Assembly (NCBI GenBank): GCA_904502115.1
Contig: CAJGDW010000066.1
Coordinates: 1-8,331, forward strand
Source: Paludibacteraceae bacterium
Lineage (GTDB): Bacteria; Bacteroidota; Bacteroidia; Bacteroidales; Paludibacteraceae
DNA: 8,331 nt
Reading direction: 5' to 3'
The notes under the pieces were generated by a model, which saw nothing but the letters and a program-made list of their open reading frames with translations, had not been told where the DNA came from and made no database searches. This document shows positions 1 through 5,474 of this stretch, one piece after another. Position numbers and translations under genes: made by a program. Numbering within the stretch: position 1 is the stretch's first letter; each line of letters starts with the position of its first letter.

Positions 1-190
1 CATTAGCAAACCCTTGAGTGGTTTGGCAGAGAGTCGCGAAGGCTATCAACTTAGTCTGTTCCAACTAGACGACCCCGTGCTAGCTTCCATCCGCGACGAA
101 ATCAAAAACGTGGACATTAACAACTTAACGCCCATCGAGGCCCTTAATAAACTCAACGAAATCAAAAAAATCATCACCGGAAAATCGTAA
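1..190 (+). CDS. mutS: DNA mismatch repair protein MutS, C-terminal end (5' partial)
   Basis: This is an open frame from the window edge (first whole codon at position 2) to TAA at 188-190, giving 62 residues. The tail reads SLFQLDDPVLASIRDEIKNV and then DINNLTPIEALNKLNEIKKI. That is the typical end of Bacteroidota MutS: the helix-turn-helix dimerisation region at the end of the ATPase domain, followed by the short LTPxEALxKLxEIK helix. MutS is the cytoplasmic ATPase that recognises base mismatches and small loops after replication and recruits MutL. The mismatch-binding and Walker A/B regions lie upstream, outside the window, so whether the gene is intact cannot be judged. The downstream gene begins 207 bp later, beyond a repeat cluster, so co-transcription is doubtful. 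Confidence 0.93.
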   Translation, partial: ISKPLSGLAESREGYQLSLFQLDDPVLASIRDEIKNVDINNLTPIEALNKLNEIKKIITGKS

Positions 191-223
191 CAATCGACGA
201 ACCGACTAATCGACTAATCGATG
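191..223 (+). repeat. Tandem octamer repeat cluster 1 (taatcgac type)
   Basis: Directly after the mutS stop codon there are about four degenerate octamers of the form (t/g)a(a/c)(t/c)cgac. The same octamers recur at 4436-4521 and 5312-5348. Because each unit contains TCGA, neighbouring units can pair with each other (for example atcga / tcgat around 4 nt), so the stretch can fold into small hairpins. The origin and role are unknown. The position just after mutS would suit a transcript-end structure, but no run of T follows. Confidence 0.6.
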
Positions 224-255
224 CCAAAGATATGAAAGGGCCGTACCAAATAGCA

Positions 256-364
256 AAGCATCCCATACGGTCCCTGAGCATTTCCATACGGTCCCTGAGC
301 CTGTCGAAGGGCCTTGCAAAATGAACCAAGCATCCCATACGGTCCCTGAGCTTGTCGAAGGGCC
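256..364 (+). repeat. REP-like palindromic repeat array (two full copies, one half copy)
   Basis: A 24-nt direct repeat occurs identically at 256-279 and 328-351, 72 bp apart. Its last 17 nt (ccatacggtccctgagc) occur a third time at 284-300. The core is a 24-nt imperfect palindrome beginning GGTCCCTGAGC and ending TGTCGAAGGGCC. Full copies lie at 290-313 and 341-364, and a copy lacking its 3' half is at 269-279. A degenerate 3' half (gaaagggcc) may also sit at 234-242. Each full copy can fold as GG/CC, a bulged T, CCCT/AGGG, a tandem G-A mismatch, a G-C pair and a 5-nt loop. Short interspersed repeats of this type are common in Bacteroidota intergenic DNA. The array lies just upstream of the GIY-YIG gene. 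Confidence 0.85.
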
Positions 365-397
365 CGTGCAAATTATAAACCATCTTAATTATATTTT

Positions 398-661
398 ATG
401 AAATCAAAAGCTTACATGTACATTTTATTGTGCAATGACGGAAGTTATTACACAGGGAGTACCACTAATTTAGACATTAGAATCTCTCAGCATTTAACAG
501 GTGAGGGTTCTAATTATACAAGAAAACATAAACCAATAAAATTACTTTATACAGAAGAATATAATAGCATTGAAGAGGCTTACCTACGAGAGAAACAGGT
601 GCAAGGGTGGAGTAGAAAAAAGAAAGAGGCGTTGATCTGTGGTGAATTCGATAAATTGTGA
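398..661 (+). CDS. Small GIY-YIG domain endonuclease (UPF0213/YhbQ-like)
   Basis: This 87-residue protein is almost entirely one GIY-YIG nuclease domain. It has the MYI (7-9) and YTG (18-20) halves of the signature, Arg28 and His32 on the first helix, the GSNYTRKHKPIKLLY strand region (37-51), and the REKQVQGWSRKKKEALI helix (64-80) with Glu65 as the likely metal-binding residue. All expected catalytic positions are present, so it looks active. The family cuts DNA, but the substrate of these minimal stand-alone members is poorly known. The ATG at 398 is preceded by A/T-rich sequence with no Shine-Dalgarno, which is normal for Bacteroidota. REP-like palindromes flank the gene in opposite orientation (341-364 on +, 689-712 on -). 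The last codons (GEFDKL) resemble a translated half of that repeat. It may be a repeat-associated nuclease or an ordinary housekeeping YhbQ-type protein; sequence alone does not decide. Confidence 0.88.
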   Translation: MKSKAYMYILLCNDGSYYTGSTTNLDIRISQHLTGEGSNYTRKHKPIKLLYTEEYNSIEEAYLREKQVQGWSRKKKEALICGEFDKL

Positions 662-688
662 AACTTTGATATCCTTCGATAATGCTTC

Positions 689-712
689 GGCCCTTCGACA
701 AGCTCAGGGACC
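689..712 (-). repeat. REP-like palindromic repeat, inverted copy downstream of the GIY-YIG gene
   Basis: This is a perfect 24-nt copy of the same palindrome as at 341-364, read on the minus strand. It starts 28 nt after the GIY-YIG stop codon and ends 43 nt before the next start codon. A degenerate half copy (ccttcgataatgcttcgg, 673-690) runs into it. Together with the upstream array it brackets the nuclease gene with inverted copies. Confidence 0.85.
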
Positions 713-755
713 GATTTGGACGTTTCAACGCATAAATAGATAAACAATTATAATT

Positions 756-2249
756 ATGAGCAAAAAAACCGTATTTCTGACAGGTGCTACCGGAAACATG
801 GGTGGCGCAGGTTTAGCAGAATTGCTAAAAAAAACAGACCTATACAACATTCGTTTGTTGGTGCGTCCTAGCAAAACCAACAAAAAGAAGTTGGCTTATT
901 TAGAAGGTAATCCCAACGTTACCATCGTGTGGGGCGACCTTACCAATTACGACCACATGCTAGAGGGCGTTACAGGCTCTGATATTGTACTGCACGTAGG
1001 CGGTATGGTATCGCCCAGTGCCGATTACTACCCCAAACGCACCATGCACACCAACATCACCGCCGCTAAAAACCTAGCCAAAGCTGTTTTGGCGCAACCC
1101 AATGCCGACAATATCAAGGTAGTGTACATTGGTACCGTAGCCCAAACATCCGACCGCAACGAACCCATCCACTGGGGACGCGCCGGCGACCCTATCTGCA
1201 TCAGCGTGTACGACCACTACGCCATGAGTAAAACCGAGGCAGAAAAAATTATCGTAGAATCGGGCATTAAAAACTGGGTAAGTTTGCGTCAAACGGGTAT
1301 TTTGTATGCCGATATTTTAAAGAACTTCGACCCCATTATGTTCCACGTCCCCTTGCGTGGGGTATTGGAATGGGCTACCGTCGAAGACAGCGGTCGTCTA
1401 TTGGCCAATGTTTGTAGCGACGATGTGCCTGCCGAGTTCTGGAACAACTTCTACAACATTGGTAGTGGTAAAGAATACCGCCTATCTAACTACGAATTTG
1501 AATGCCACCTGTTGGACACCATTTCGTGCCCACGTCCCGAAAAAATCTTCAACACCAACTGGTTTGTGTTGCGCAACTTTCACGGTCAATGGTATTTAGA
1601 CTCCGATAAACTAGAAGAATACTTGCATTTCCGTGCCAATATTCCCGTTAAAGAATACTTTAAAAAGCATTTGGGCAAGCATGTGCCTTGGTACTACCAC
1701 CTAGCCGCTATTTGTCCTCCTATCTTTATTAAATGGGCGATGTATTTTATGGCCAACAAAAAGAAATGGGGTACACAATGGTGGATTAAAAACAACGAAA
1801 AAGAGCGCATCGCTGCCTATTATGGTTCAAAAGAAGCATGGGCAAACATCCCATCGTGGAAAGAATTTGACCTTTCGCACCCATCCGAAACCGATATTGT
1901 ACACATTGATCACGGTTACGACGAAAGCAAACCCCGTACCGAATGGACCATCGAAGACATGCAACAAGCAGCAGCATTCCGTGGGGGCAAATGCCTATCT
2001 AAAACCATGGTAAAAGGCGATTTCTCTACGCCACTAGAGTGGGAATGTGCCGAAGGTCACACCTTTAAAATGTCGCCTGTATTGGCTCTACAAGGTGGTC
2101 ACTGGTGCCCCGATTGCCAACCCATGCCCTGGCGCTACAACCAAATTGCTGCCAAGAACCCCTTCTTTGCGCAAATCTGGCATCCGCTTCACGGCAAAGA
2201 CGAAACCGACGTGTATACAGAGGATATCTTTGCTGGTTGGGACGTTTAG
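756..2249 (+). CDS. Extended SDR (epimerase/3-beta-HSD-like dehydrogenase) with C-terminal zinc-finger-like domain
   Basis: This 497-residue protein is probably cytoplasmic. Residues 5-250 form an NAD(P)-binding Rossmann fold of the extended SDR type: TGATGNMG at 9-16 for the dinucleotide, GDLTN at 60-64, and YAMSK at 155-159 as the YxxxK catalytic pair. The family covers nucleotide-sugar epimerases, dihydroflavonol reductases and 3-beta-hydroxysteroid dehydrogenases. Residues 260-400 are W/Y/K-rich and resemble nothing I recognise. Residues 408-454 look like a treble-clef/zinc-ribbon unit: GGKCLS, then WECAEGHTF, then HWCPDC, with Cys413, Cys431, His435, Cys451 and Cys454 as likely ligands. 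Such units usually stand beside nucleases or DNA-binding domains, so the fusion is odd. The ATG at 756 follows an A/T-rich leader. The gene converges on a minus-strand set of redox genes including a steroid 5-alpha-reductase homologue, which favours a steroid-like substrate, though that is inference. Confidence 0.85.
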   Translation: MSKKTVFLTGATGNMGGAGLAELLKKTDLYNIRLLVRPSKTNKKKLAYLEGNPNVTIVWGDLTNYDHMLEGVTGSDIVLHVGGMVSPSADYYPKRTMHTNITAAKNLAKAVLAQPNADNIKVVYIGTVAQTSDRNEPIHWGRAGDPICISVYDHYAMSKTEAEKIIVESGIKNWVSLRQTGILYADILKNFDPIMFHVPLRGVLEWATVEDSGRLLANVCSDDVPAEFWNNFYNIGSGKEYRLSNYEFECHLLDTISCPRPEKIFNTNWFVLRNFHGQWYLDSDKLEEYLHFRANIPVKEYFKKHLGKHVPWYYHLAAICPPIFIKWAMYFMANKKKWGTQWWIKNNEKERIAAYYGSKEAWANIPSWKEFDLSHPSETDIVHIDHGYDESKPRTEWTIEDMQQAAAFRGGKCLSKTMVKGDFSTPLEWECAEGHTFKMSPVLALQGGHWCPDCQPMPWRYNQIAAKNPFFAQIWHPLHGKDETDVYTEDIFAGWDV

Positions 2250-2294
2250 TGCAAGCCGAAAGCAATAGCTCAAGATTTTGAGCGTTAAATAAGA

Positions 2295-2337
2295 CAAGAG
2301 ATTTATTCATTCAGATATGAAAGGAATAAATCTCTTG
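2295..2337. terminator. Probable bidirectional terminator (14-bp perfect inverted repeat)
   Basis: The arms caagagatttattc (2295-2308) and gaataaatctcttg (2324-2337) are exactly complementary around a 15-nt loop. The repeat lies in the 165-bp gap between two genes that converge from opposite strands. Both outer flanks are A/T-rich (attatttat on +, tcttattta on -). The stem is A/T-rich and there is no clean T run, so it would be a weak intrinsic terminator, but position and symmetry suit a shared one. Confidence 0.6.
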
Positions 2338-2347
2338 ATTATTTATA

Positions 2348-2364
2348 ATCCAATGCAATTGGAT
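2348..2364. repeat. Short perfect inverted repeat in the convergent gap
   Basis: The arms atccaat and attggat surround a 3-nt loop, 11 nt after the larger inverted repeat. It could be a second, smaller hairpin of the termination region or a chance palindrome. The rest of the gap up to 2414 holds no gene; it contains gctgaggcgcagc (4-bp stem) and a gagcgaatgcgagtaa stretch loosely resembling one at 6580-6600 on the other strand. Confidence 0.4.
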
Positions 2365-2414
2365 ATTGCTGAGGCGCAGCCTAAATGCACGAGCGAATGC
2401 GAGTAATAGAAACC

Positions 2415-3194
2415 TTATTTCTTAAAACAATCAATGCGTTTCATAACGGTAAACACCACCCAGTCGGGTAAATGTTTAATAAGGGGAACAAACAAGTGGT
2501 TTAAGAATCCAGGCATAACTTGTTTTTTCTTTTTGAACATCTTTTTAAGCGCAATCTTAACCAAACGTTCAGGTGGCATCGAAACGCGCAAGGTAACCGC
2601 CAATTTACGTAGGTTCGAGGCCAAACCATACAAGCCAGTATCAATAGCCCCAGGGCAAATGGCAGTAACGCCAACGCCGTGTTTCTTCATTTCGTACCAC
2701 ATAGAGCGGCTAAAGTTCAAAATATACGCTTTACTAGCGTTGTAGCATTGAATACCGGGCATGGCCATCCAAGCACTCATCGAACTCATGTTCAAAATGT
2801 AACCCTTGCCACGTTCACGCATATCGCCACCAAACAAGCGGCATAGTTGCGTTACGGTTCTAATGTGCAAGTGAAGCATTAGGTTGATTCTTGCTTCGCT
2901 GGTTAGTACAAGGTCGTTAAAGTAGAACACCCCTGCGTTGTTAATCAAGACCTCAATTTCGTAACCGTTTTCTTTGCAGAATTGGTGCAAATCGGCGGCG
3001 GCTGTTTCGGTTGATAAATCTTGGTAAACCGCTACGGTATTAACACCGAATTCAGCCTTGATTTGTTCGGCTACTTCGTGAATTTCTTTTTCTTGGTTAC
3101 TTACCAAAACCAAGTCGTATTTATAAGTAGATGCCAATTGTCTGGCATATTGTAGTCCAATTCCTTGACTAGCTCCTGTTACTAATGCGTACAT
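2415..3194 (-). CDS. Classical short-chain dehydrogenase/reductase (17-beta-HSD/ketoacyl-reductase-like)
   Basis: Numbering from the ATG at 3194 gives 259 residues. The cofactor motif TGASQGIG is at 6-13, NNAG at 85-88, the catalytic Ser is probably at 138 (NMSSMSAW), YNASK at 151-155 supplies Tyr151 and Lys155, and PGAIDTGL at 181-188 is the usual region after the active site. It should be a complete, active NAD(P)-dependent oxidoreductase converting a hydroxyl to a keto group or back. The C-terminal 60 residues are basic and hydrophobic (KKMFKKKKQVMPGFLNHLFV), as in HSD17B12/ketoacyl-reductase relatives that act on lipids or steroids, so loose membrane association is possible. A TTG at 3200 would overlap the upstream stop by 3 nt; the ATG at 3194, 2 nt after that stop, is preferred. 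This near-zero spacing implies co-transcription and translational coupling with the OYE gene. Substrate is unproven. Confidence 0.88.
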   Translation of the reverse strand: MYALVTGASQGIGLQYARQLASTYKYDLVLVSNQEKEIHEVAEQIKAEFGVNTVAVYQDLSTETAAADLHQFCKENGYEIEVLINNAGVFYFNDLVLTSEARINLMLHLHIRTVTQLCRLFGGDMRERGKGYILNMSSMSAWMAMPGIQCYNASKAYILNFSRSMWYEMKKHGVGVTAICPGAIDTGLYGLASNLRKLAVTLRVSMPPERLVKIALKKMFKKKKQVMPGFLNHLFVPLIKHLPDWVVFTVMKRIDCFKK

Positions 3195-3196
3195 AA

Positions 3197-4423
3197 TCAA
3201 TCCCTCTCTGCCTTTGCAATCTCTTTTTGAATCTTTTTAGGTAGGTTTTCTACGCAGTGGTGACACTTCATTTCTTTGGTGTACATACGACCAATGCAGT
3301 AGTTACTGTGTTTGCAACCACAACGATAGGTGCTGTCGGCTTCCTTCATTTTGTTCACAAAGGCAGGGTCGTGTACCAAAGCACGTGCCATTTGAACCAT
3401 TTCAAAGCCACTGTCCAATACCTCGTCAATTTTTTCGCGGCTTACCAAACCACCTACGTAAATAATAGGCATTTTAAGTTCCGCACGGAATTTTTTAGCG
3501 TCTTCTAAGAAGTAAGCTTCTTTGAAAGGTACAGTAGGAATCATGATGCGTCCTACCATAGCCAAAGCTGCTTTTAACCACCAGAATTTTAGTGTATCCA
3601 TATAGTGAGCCAAGGTTTTTAAAGGCATGGCACCGCGCATTACTGCCATAGGTGCTTTGCTCACAAAACCAGCACTCAATACCACTGCATGAACGCCAAA
3701 TTTTTCAATTTCTTTGGCAACGGTAATGCAGTCGGGTAGTTGCAAACCGCTTTTAAAACCATCGTACATGTTGGTTTTTACTACTACAGCCATGTCGTCT
3801 TTAGCAGCTGCCATTACTTCTGCCAACACTTCGCGCATAAAACGCATACGGTTGTCTAGCGAACCACCGTATTCGTCGCGGCGTTTGTTGGTATAAGGCG
3901 ACAAGAATTGCGAAATCAAGTAACCATGACCCGCGTGAATTTCAACGCAGTCAAAACCTGCTTCGCGGCACATGTTTACCGCTTTACCAAAGTCTTTTAC
4001 CAAGGCTTTGATTTCGGCTACTTTCAAGCCGCGCACCAAGGTAGGAGAGTATAGGTTGAAACCGCTCGATGGGCCCACAGGCATGCAACCACAGGTATAA
4101 TAGTGGGTCATGTTGCCACAGTGTCCCAACTGAATGCTTACTTTTGCGCCTTCGGCGTGGATAGCATCGGTTAGTTTCTTTAAGTCGGGGATGATTTCTT
4201 CGCGCATCCAAAGTTGGCCATCGAACGATACGCCACTGCGATTTACCGCACAATAAGCAATGGTAGTCATACCAATGCCCCCTTTTGCTACGCTGGTGTG
4301 GTAGTCAAAAAGGTCTTGCGATGGTTTGTTGCCATAGCACATGTTTTCGAATGCAGCCGAACGAATGGTACGGTTGCGAAGTGTGATGGGGCCTAACTGA
4401 TAGGGAGTGAATAGCTTGCTCAT
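3197..4423 (-). CDS. Old Yellow Enzyme family NADH:flavin oxidoreductase (FMN-domain only, with Cys cluster)
   Basis: This 408-residue TIM-barrel ene-reductase of the OYE / 2,4-dienoyl-CoA reductase family uses FMN to reduce an activated C=C bond. Visible motifs are PITLRNRTIRSAA (12-24), QLGHCG (98-103), the HAGHGYLISQFLSPYTNKR block (163-181) with His163/His166 and the YGGS turn, Arg192, YVGGL (322-326) and ARALVHDP (346-353) for the FMN phosphate. The C-terminal tail carries Cys368, Cys370, Cys376, Cys387 and Cys390. This resembles the 4Fe-4S site of enoate reductases but with altered spacing: a Ser (373) stands where the usual CxxCNxxC pattern has Cys. The FAD/NAD(P)H domain of 650-residue members such as BaiCD or dienoyl-CoA reductase is absent. 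It is the middle gene of a 5-alpha-reductase/OYE/SDR set, so a role as a ketosteroid or enoyl reductase (for example a 5-beta-reductase) is plausible but not shown. Confidence 0.9.
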   Translation of the reverse strand: MSKLFTPYQLGPITLRNRTIRSAAFENMCYGNKPSQDLFDYHTSVAKGGIGMTTIAYCAVNRSGVSFDGQLWMREEIIPDLKKLTDAIHAEGAKVSIQLGHCGNMTHYYTCGCMPVGPSSGFNLYSPTLVRGLKVAEIKALVKDFGKAVNMCREAGFDCVEIHAGHGYLISQFLSPYTNKRRDEYGGSLDNRMRFMREVLAEVMAAAKDDMAVVVKTNMYDGFKSGLQLPDCITVAKEIEKFGVHAVVLSAGFVSKAPMAVMRGAMPLKTLAHYMDTLKFWWLKAALAMVGRIMIPTVPFKEAYFLEDAKKFRAELKMPIIYVGGLVSREKIDEVLDSGFEMVQMARALVHDPAFVNKMKEADSTYRCGCKHSNYCIGRMYTKEMKCHHCVENLPKKIQKEIAKAERD

Positions 4424-4435
4424 ATTTTATTGATG

Positions 4436-4521
4436 AATCGACTAATCGACTAACCGACTAATCGAAGATTGTTATAAGTTCATTTTAAGAATCGATTAGC
4501 CGATTGACCGATTAACCGATT
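4436..4521. repeat. Octamer repeat cluster 2 forming a 30-bp inverted repeat
   Basis: Arm 1 (4436-4465) is built of octamers such as aatcgact; arm 2 (4492-4521) holds the same octamers inverted, with a 26-nt spacer. Of the 30 positions 23 are exactly complementary. In RNA of the minus strand, which is the coding strand of both flanking genes, six of the seven differences become G-U pairs, leaving one A-C mismatch. The element fills most of the 114-bp gap between the 5-alpha-reductase and OYE genes. Its edge lies 12 bp upstream of the OYE start codon, so it could affect transcript stability, readthrough or translation. Confidence 0.75.
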
Positions 4522-4537
4522 TGTCGTCGCGTAGCGA

Positions 4538-5305
4538 CTAATATATAAATGGAATAACTCTTTTTAGTTTCTTTTTGTCGAATTCGTCGGCAAATTCAAC
4601 GCTGTATCTTTTGTAAATGGCATTGGCACGAGGCACTAGGTTAGCGCAAGTCCACCACAAGAAGATAGTACCTGCGTAAGACCATGTTAGCACGGCAAAA
4701 CCAGTCCATTCCAAAATTTCGCCAAAATAGTTGGCAGAGGTAACGTATTTGTACACCCCTTTTTTAGGCAAATAGTGCTTGGTATCGCCGGGTTTGCGTA
4801 GGTGACGAATAACGTAATCGGAGTGCAAATTGATAATGAAACCAATAATAAAAATGCAAGTACCAATAATAAATTGAGGAGTGGTCAACCAATCGGCTGT
4901 GTACATATCGGCAGGCGATAGGTAGAAAATCCAGTAACCTTGAATCGATCCGTTTATCATGTTAAAGATGAATCCCATCATCATAATTACAATGGGCATC
5001 TTGCTTTTGCCTTTTAATAGGCAAGGGAAGATAAACGAACGTTGAAAATAGTGCGACTGAAAAATCAGAAACATAGCTAGGGGAGCGATTTCAAATCGTC
5101 TGTCGCTCATGCCCCATAGGTACAGCATGACAAAGAAAACGGGGCATTCCATAATAACCCATGCCACTTTGTTGTTAATGGCGGGGCCCCATTTGTCACT
5201 AATCATTTTTCCGTAGCCAGCCTCTACAAAGTAAAGGGCTACAAACACTACCAAGCCGGTAATGGCCATGATCAGTAGTAGAAAATTAAATTGATCTAAA
5301 CTCAT
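4538..5305 (-). CDS. Membrane 3-oxo-5-alpha-steroid 4-dehydrogenase (steroid 5-alpha-reductase) homologue
   Basis: This 255-residue polytopic membrane protein matches the length and layout of human SRD5A1/SRD5A2. Hydrophobic segments lie near 7-27, 46-64, 74-93, 103-127, 143-160 and 200-225. The C-terminal half carries the family blocks NLHSDYVIRHLRKPGDT (159-175), SANYFGEILEW (190-200), NLVPRA (222-227) and a VIPFIY ending. Glu53 (in IMECP) and Tyr86 (in SHYFQR) match the Glu57/Tyr91 pair of SRD5A2 that holds the 3-keto oxygen of the steroid; Arg89, Asn192 and Glu196 are also kept. The family transfers hydride from NADPH to the C4-C5 double bond of 3-keto-delta-4-steroids. The relatives TECR (enoyl-CoA reductase) and ICMT-like methyltransferases share the fold but fit these motifs less well. 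The ATG follows A/T-rich sequence; octamer repeats lie just upstream. It likely acts with the downstream OYE and SDR. Confidence 0.88.
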   Translation of the reverse strand: MSLDQFNFLLLIMAITGLVVFVALYFVEAGYGKMISDKWGPAINNKVAWVIMECPVFFVMLYLWGMSDRRFEIAPLAMFLIFQSHYFQRSFIFPCLLKGKSKMPIVIMMMGFIFNMINGSIQGYWIFYLSPADMYTADWLTTPQFIIGTCIFIIGFIINLHSDYVIRHLRKPGDTKHYLPKKGVYKYVTSANYFGEILEWTGFAVLTWSYAGTIFLWWTCANLVPRANAIYKRYSVEFADEFDKKKLKRVIPFIY

Positions 5306-5311
5306 ATTATT

Positions 5312-5348
5312 TGGACTAATCGGTAAATCGACTAATCGACTAACCGAG
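5312..5348. repeat. Octamer repeat cluster 3
   Basis: About four octamers (actaatcg, gtaaatcg, actaatcg, actaaccg) begin 7 nt upstream of the 5-alpha-reductase start codon. The stretch can fold as tcggt/accga enclosing tcga-ctaa-tcga, separated by a 3 x 3 internal loop. It is the same family as at 191-223 and 4436-4521. In the transcript it would lie in the 5' leader, next to the ribosome landing area. Confidence 0.6.
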
Positions 5349-5410
5349 AATTATGTTATGAATAAAATTATTCGCATGATCGACTCACCAGTACGTCGTT
5401 GATTCAATTC

Positions 5411-5433
5411 GGTCCCTGAGCTTGTCGAAGGGC
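5411..5433 (+). repeat. REP-like palindromic repeat, copy in the PCMD/5-alpha-reductase gap
   Basis: The first 23 nt of the 24-nt palindrome seen at 341-364 are present; only the last C of the outer GG/CC pair is missing. It lies in the 169-bp gap between two minus-strand genes, where a hairpin could separate their expression. No coding sequence is seen in this gap. Confidence 0.8.
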
Positions 5434-5465
5434 AACTCCTAACTCCTAACCCCTAACTCCTAACT
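5434..5465 (+). repeat. Heptamer tandem repeat (aactcct, about 4.5 copies)
   Basis: Units at 5434-5440, 5441-5447, 5448-5454 (one change, aacccct), 5455-5461 and a partial unit at 5462-5465 follow directly on the REP-like copy. The array ends 9 bp from the stop codon of the PCMD-like gene. Tandem heptamers of this kind can vary in copy number by slippage; no function is evident. Confidence 0.8.
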
Positions 5466-5474
5466 AAATTACTC

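Noticed and set aside
256..364. CRISPR-like array
   Set aside because: There are only two to three irregular copies with unequal spacing, the repeats are imperfect hairpins found singly elsewhere in both orientations, and no cas gene is present.
174..383. Minus-strand reading frame with repeated FDKLRDR-like peptide
   Set aside because: It is the translation of the REP-like palindromes and the octamers. The peptide periodicity comes from the DNA repeat and there is no independent coding signal.
510..728. Minus-strand frame overlapping the GIY-YIG gene
   Set aside because: It lies antisense to a clear nuclease domain and its start is inside the REP-like repeat; no recognisable protein features.
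3195..3200. TTG at 3200 as start of the classical SDR, giving an overlap with the OYE stop
   Set aside because: An ATG follows two codons later at 3194, directly before the usual YALVTGAS strand, and leaves a 2-nt gap, which is the more common arrangement.
4538..5305. Isoprenylcysteine methyltransferase/NnrU-type membrane protein
   Set aside because: The fold is shared, but the LRKPGD and ANYFGEILEW blocks plus the Glu53/Tyr86 pair point to the steroid 5-alpha-reductase family.
5370..5380. Possible promoter (TAATTTTA on the minus strand) for the 5-alpha-reductase gene
   Set aside because: It lacks the final G of TAnnTTTG and no convincing TTTG box lies about 19 nt upstream, so it was not annotated.
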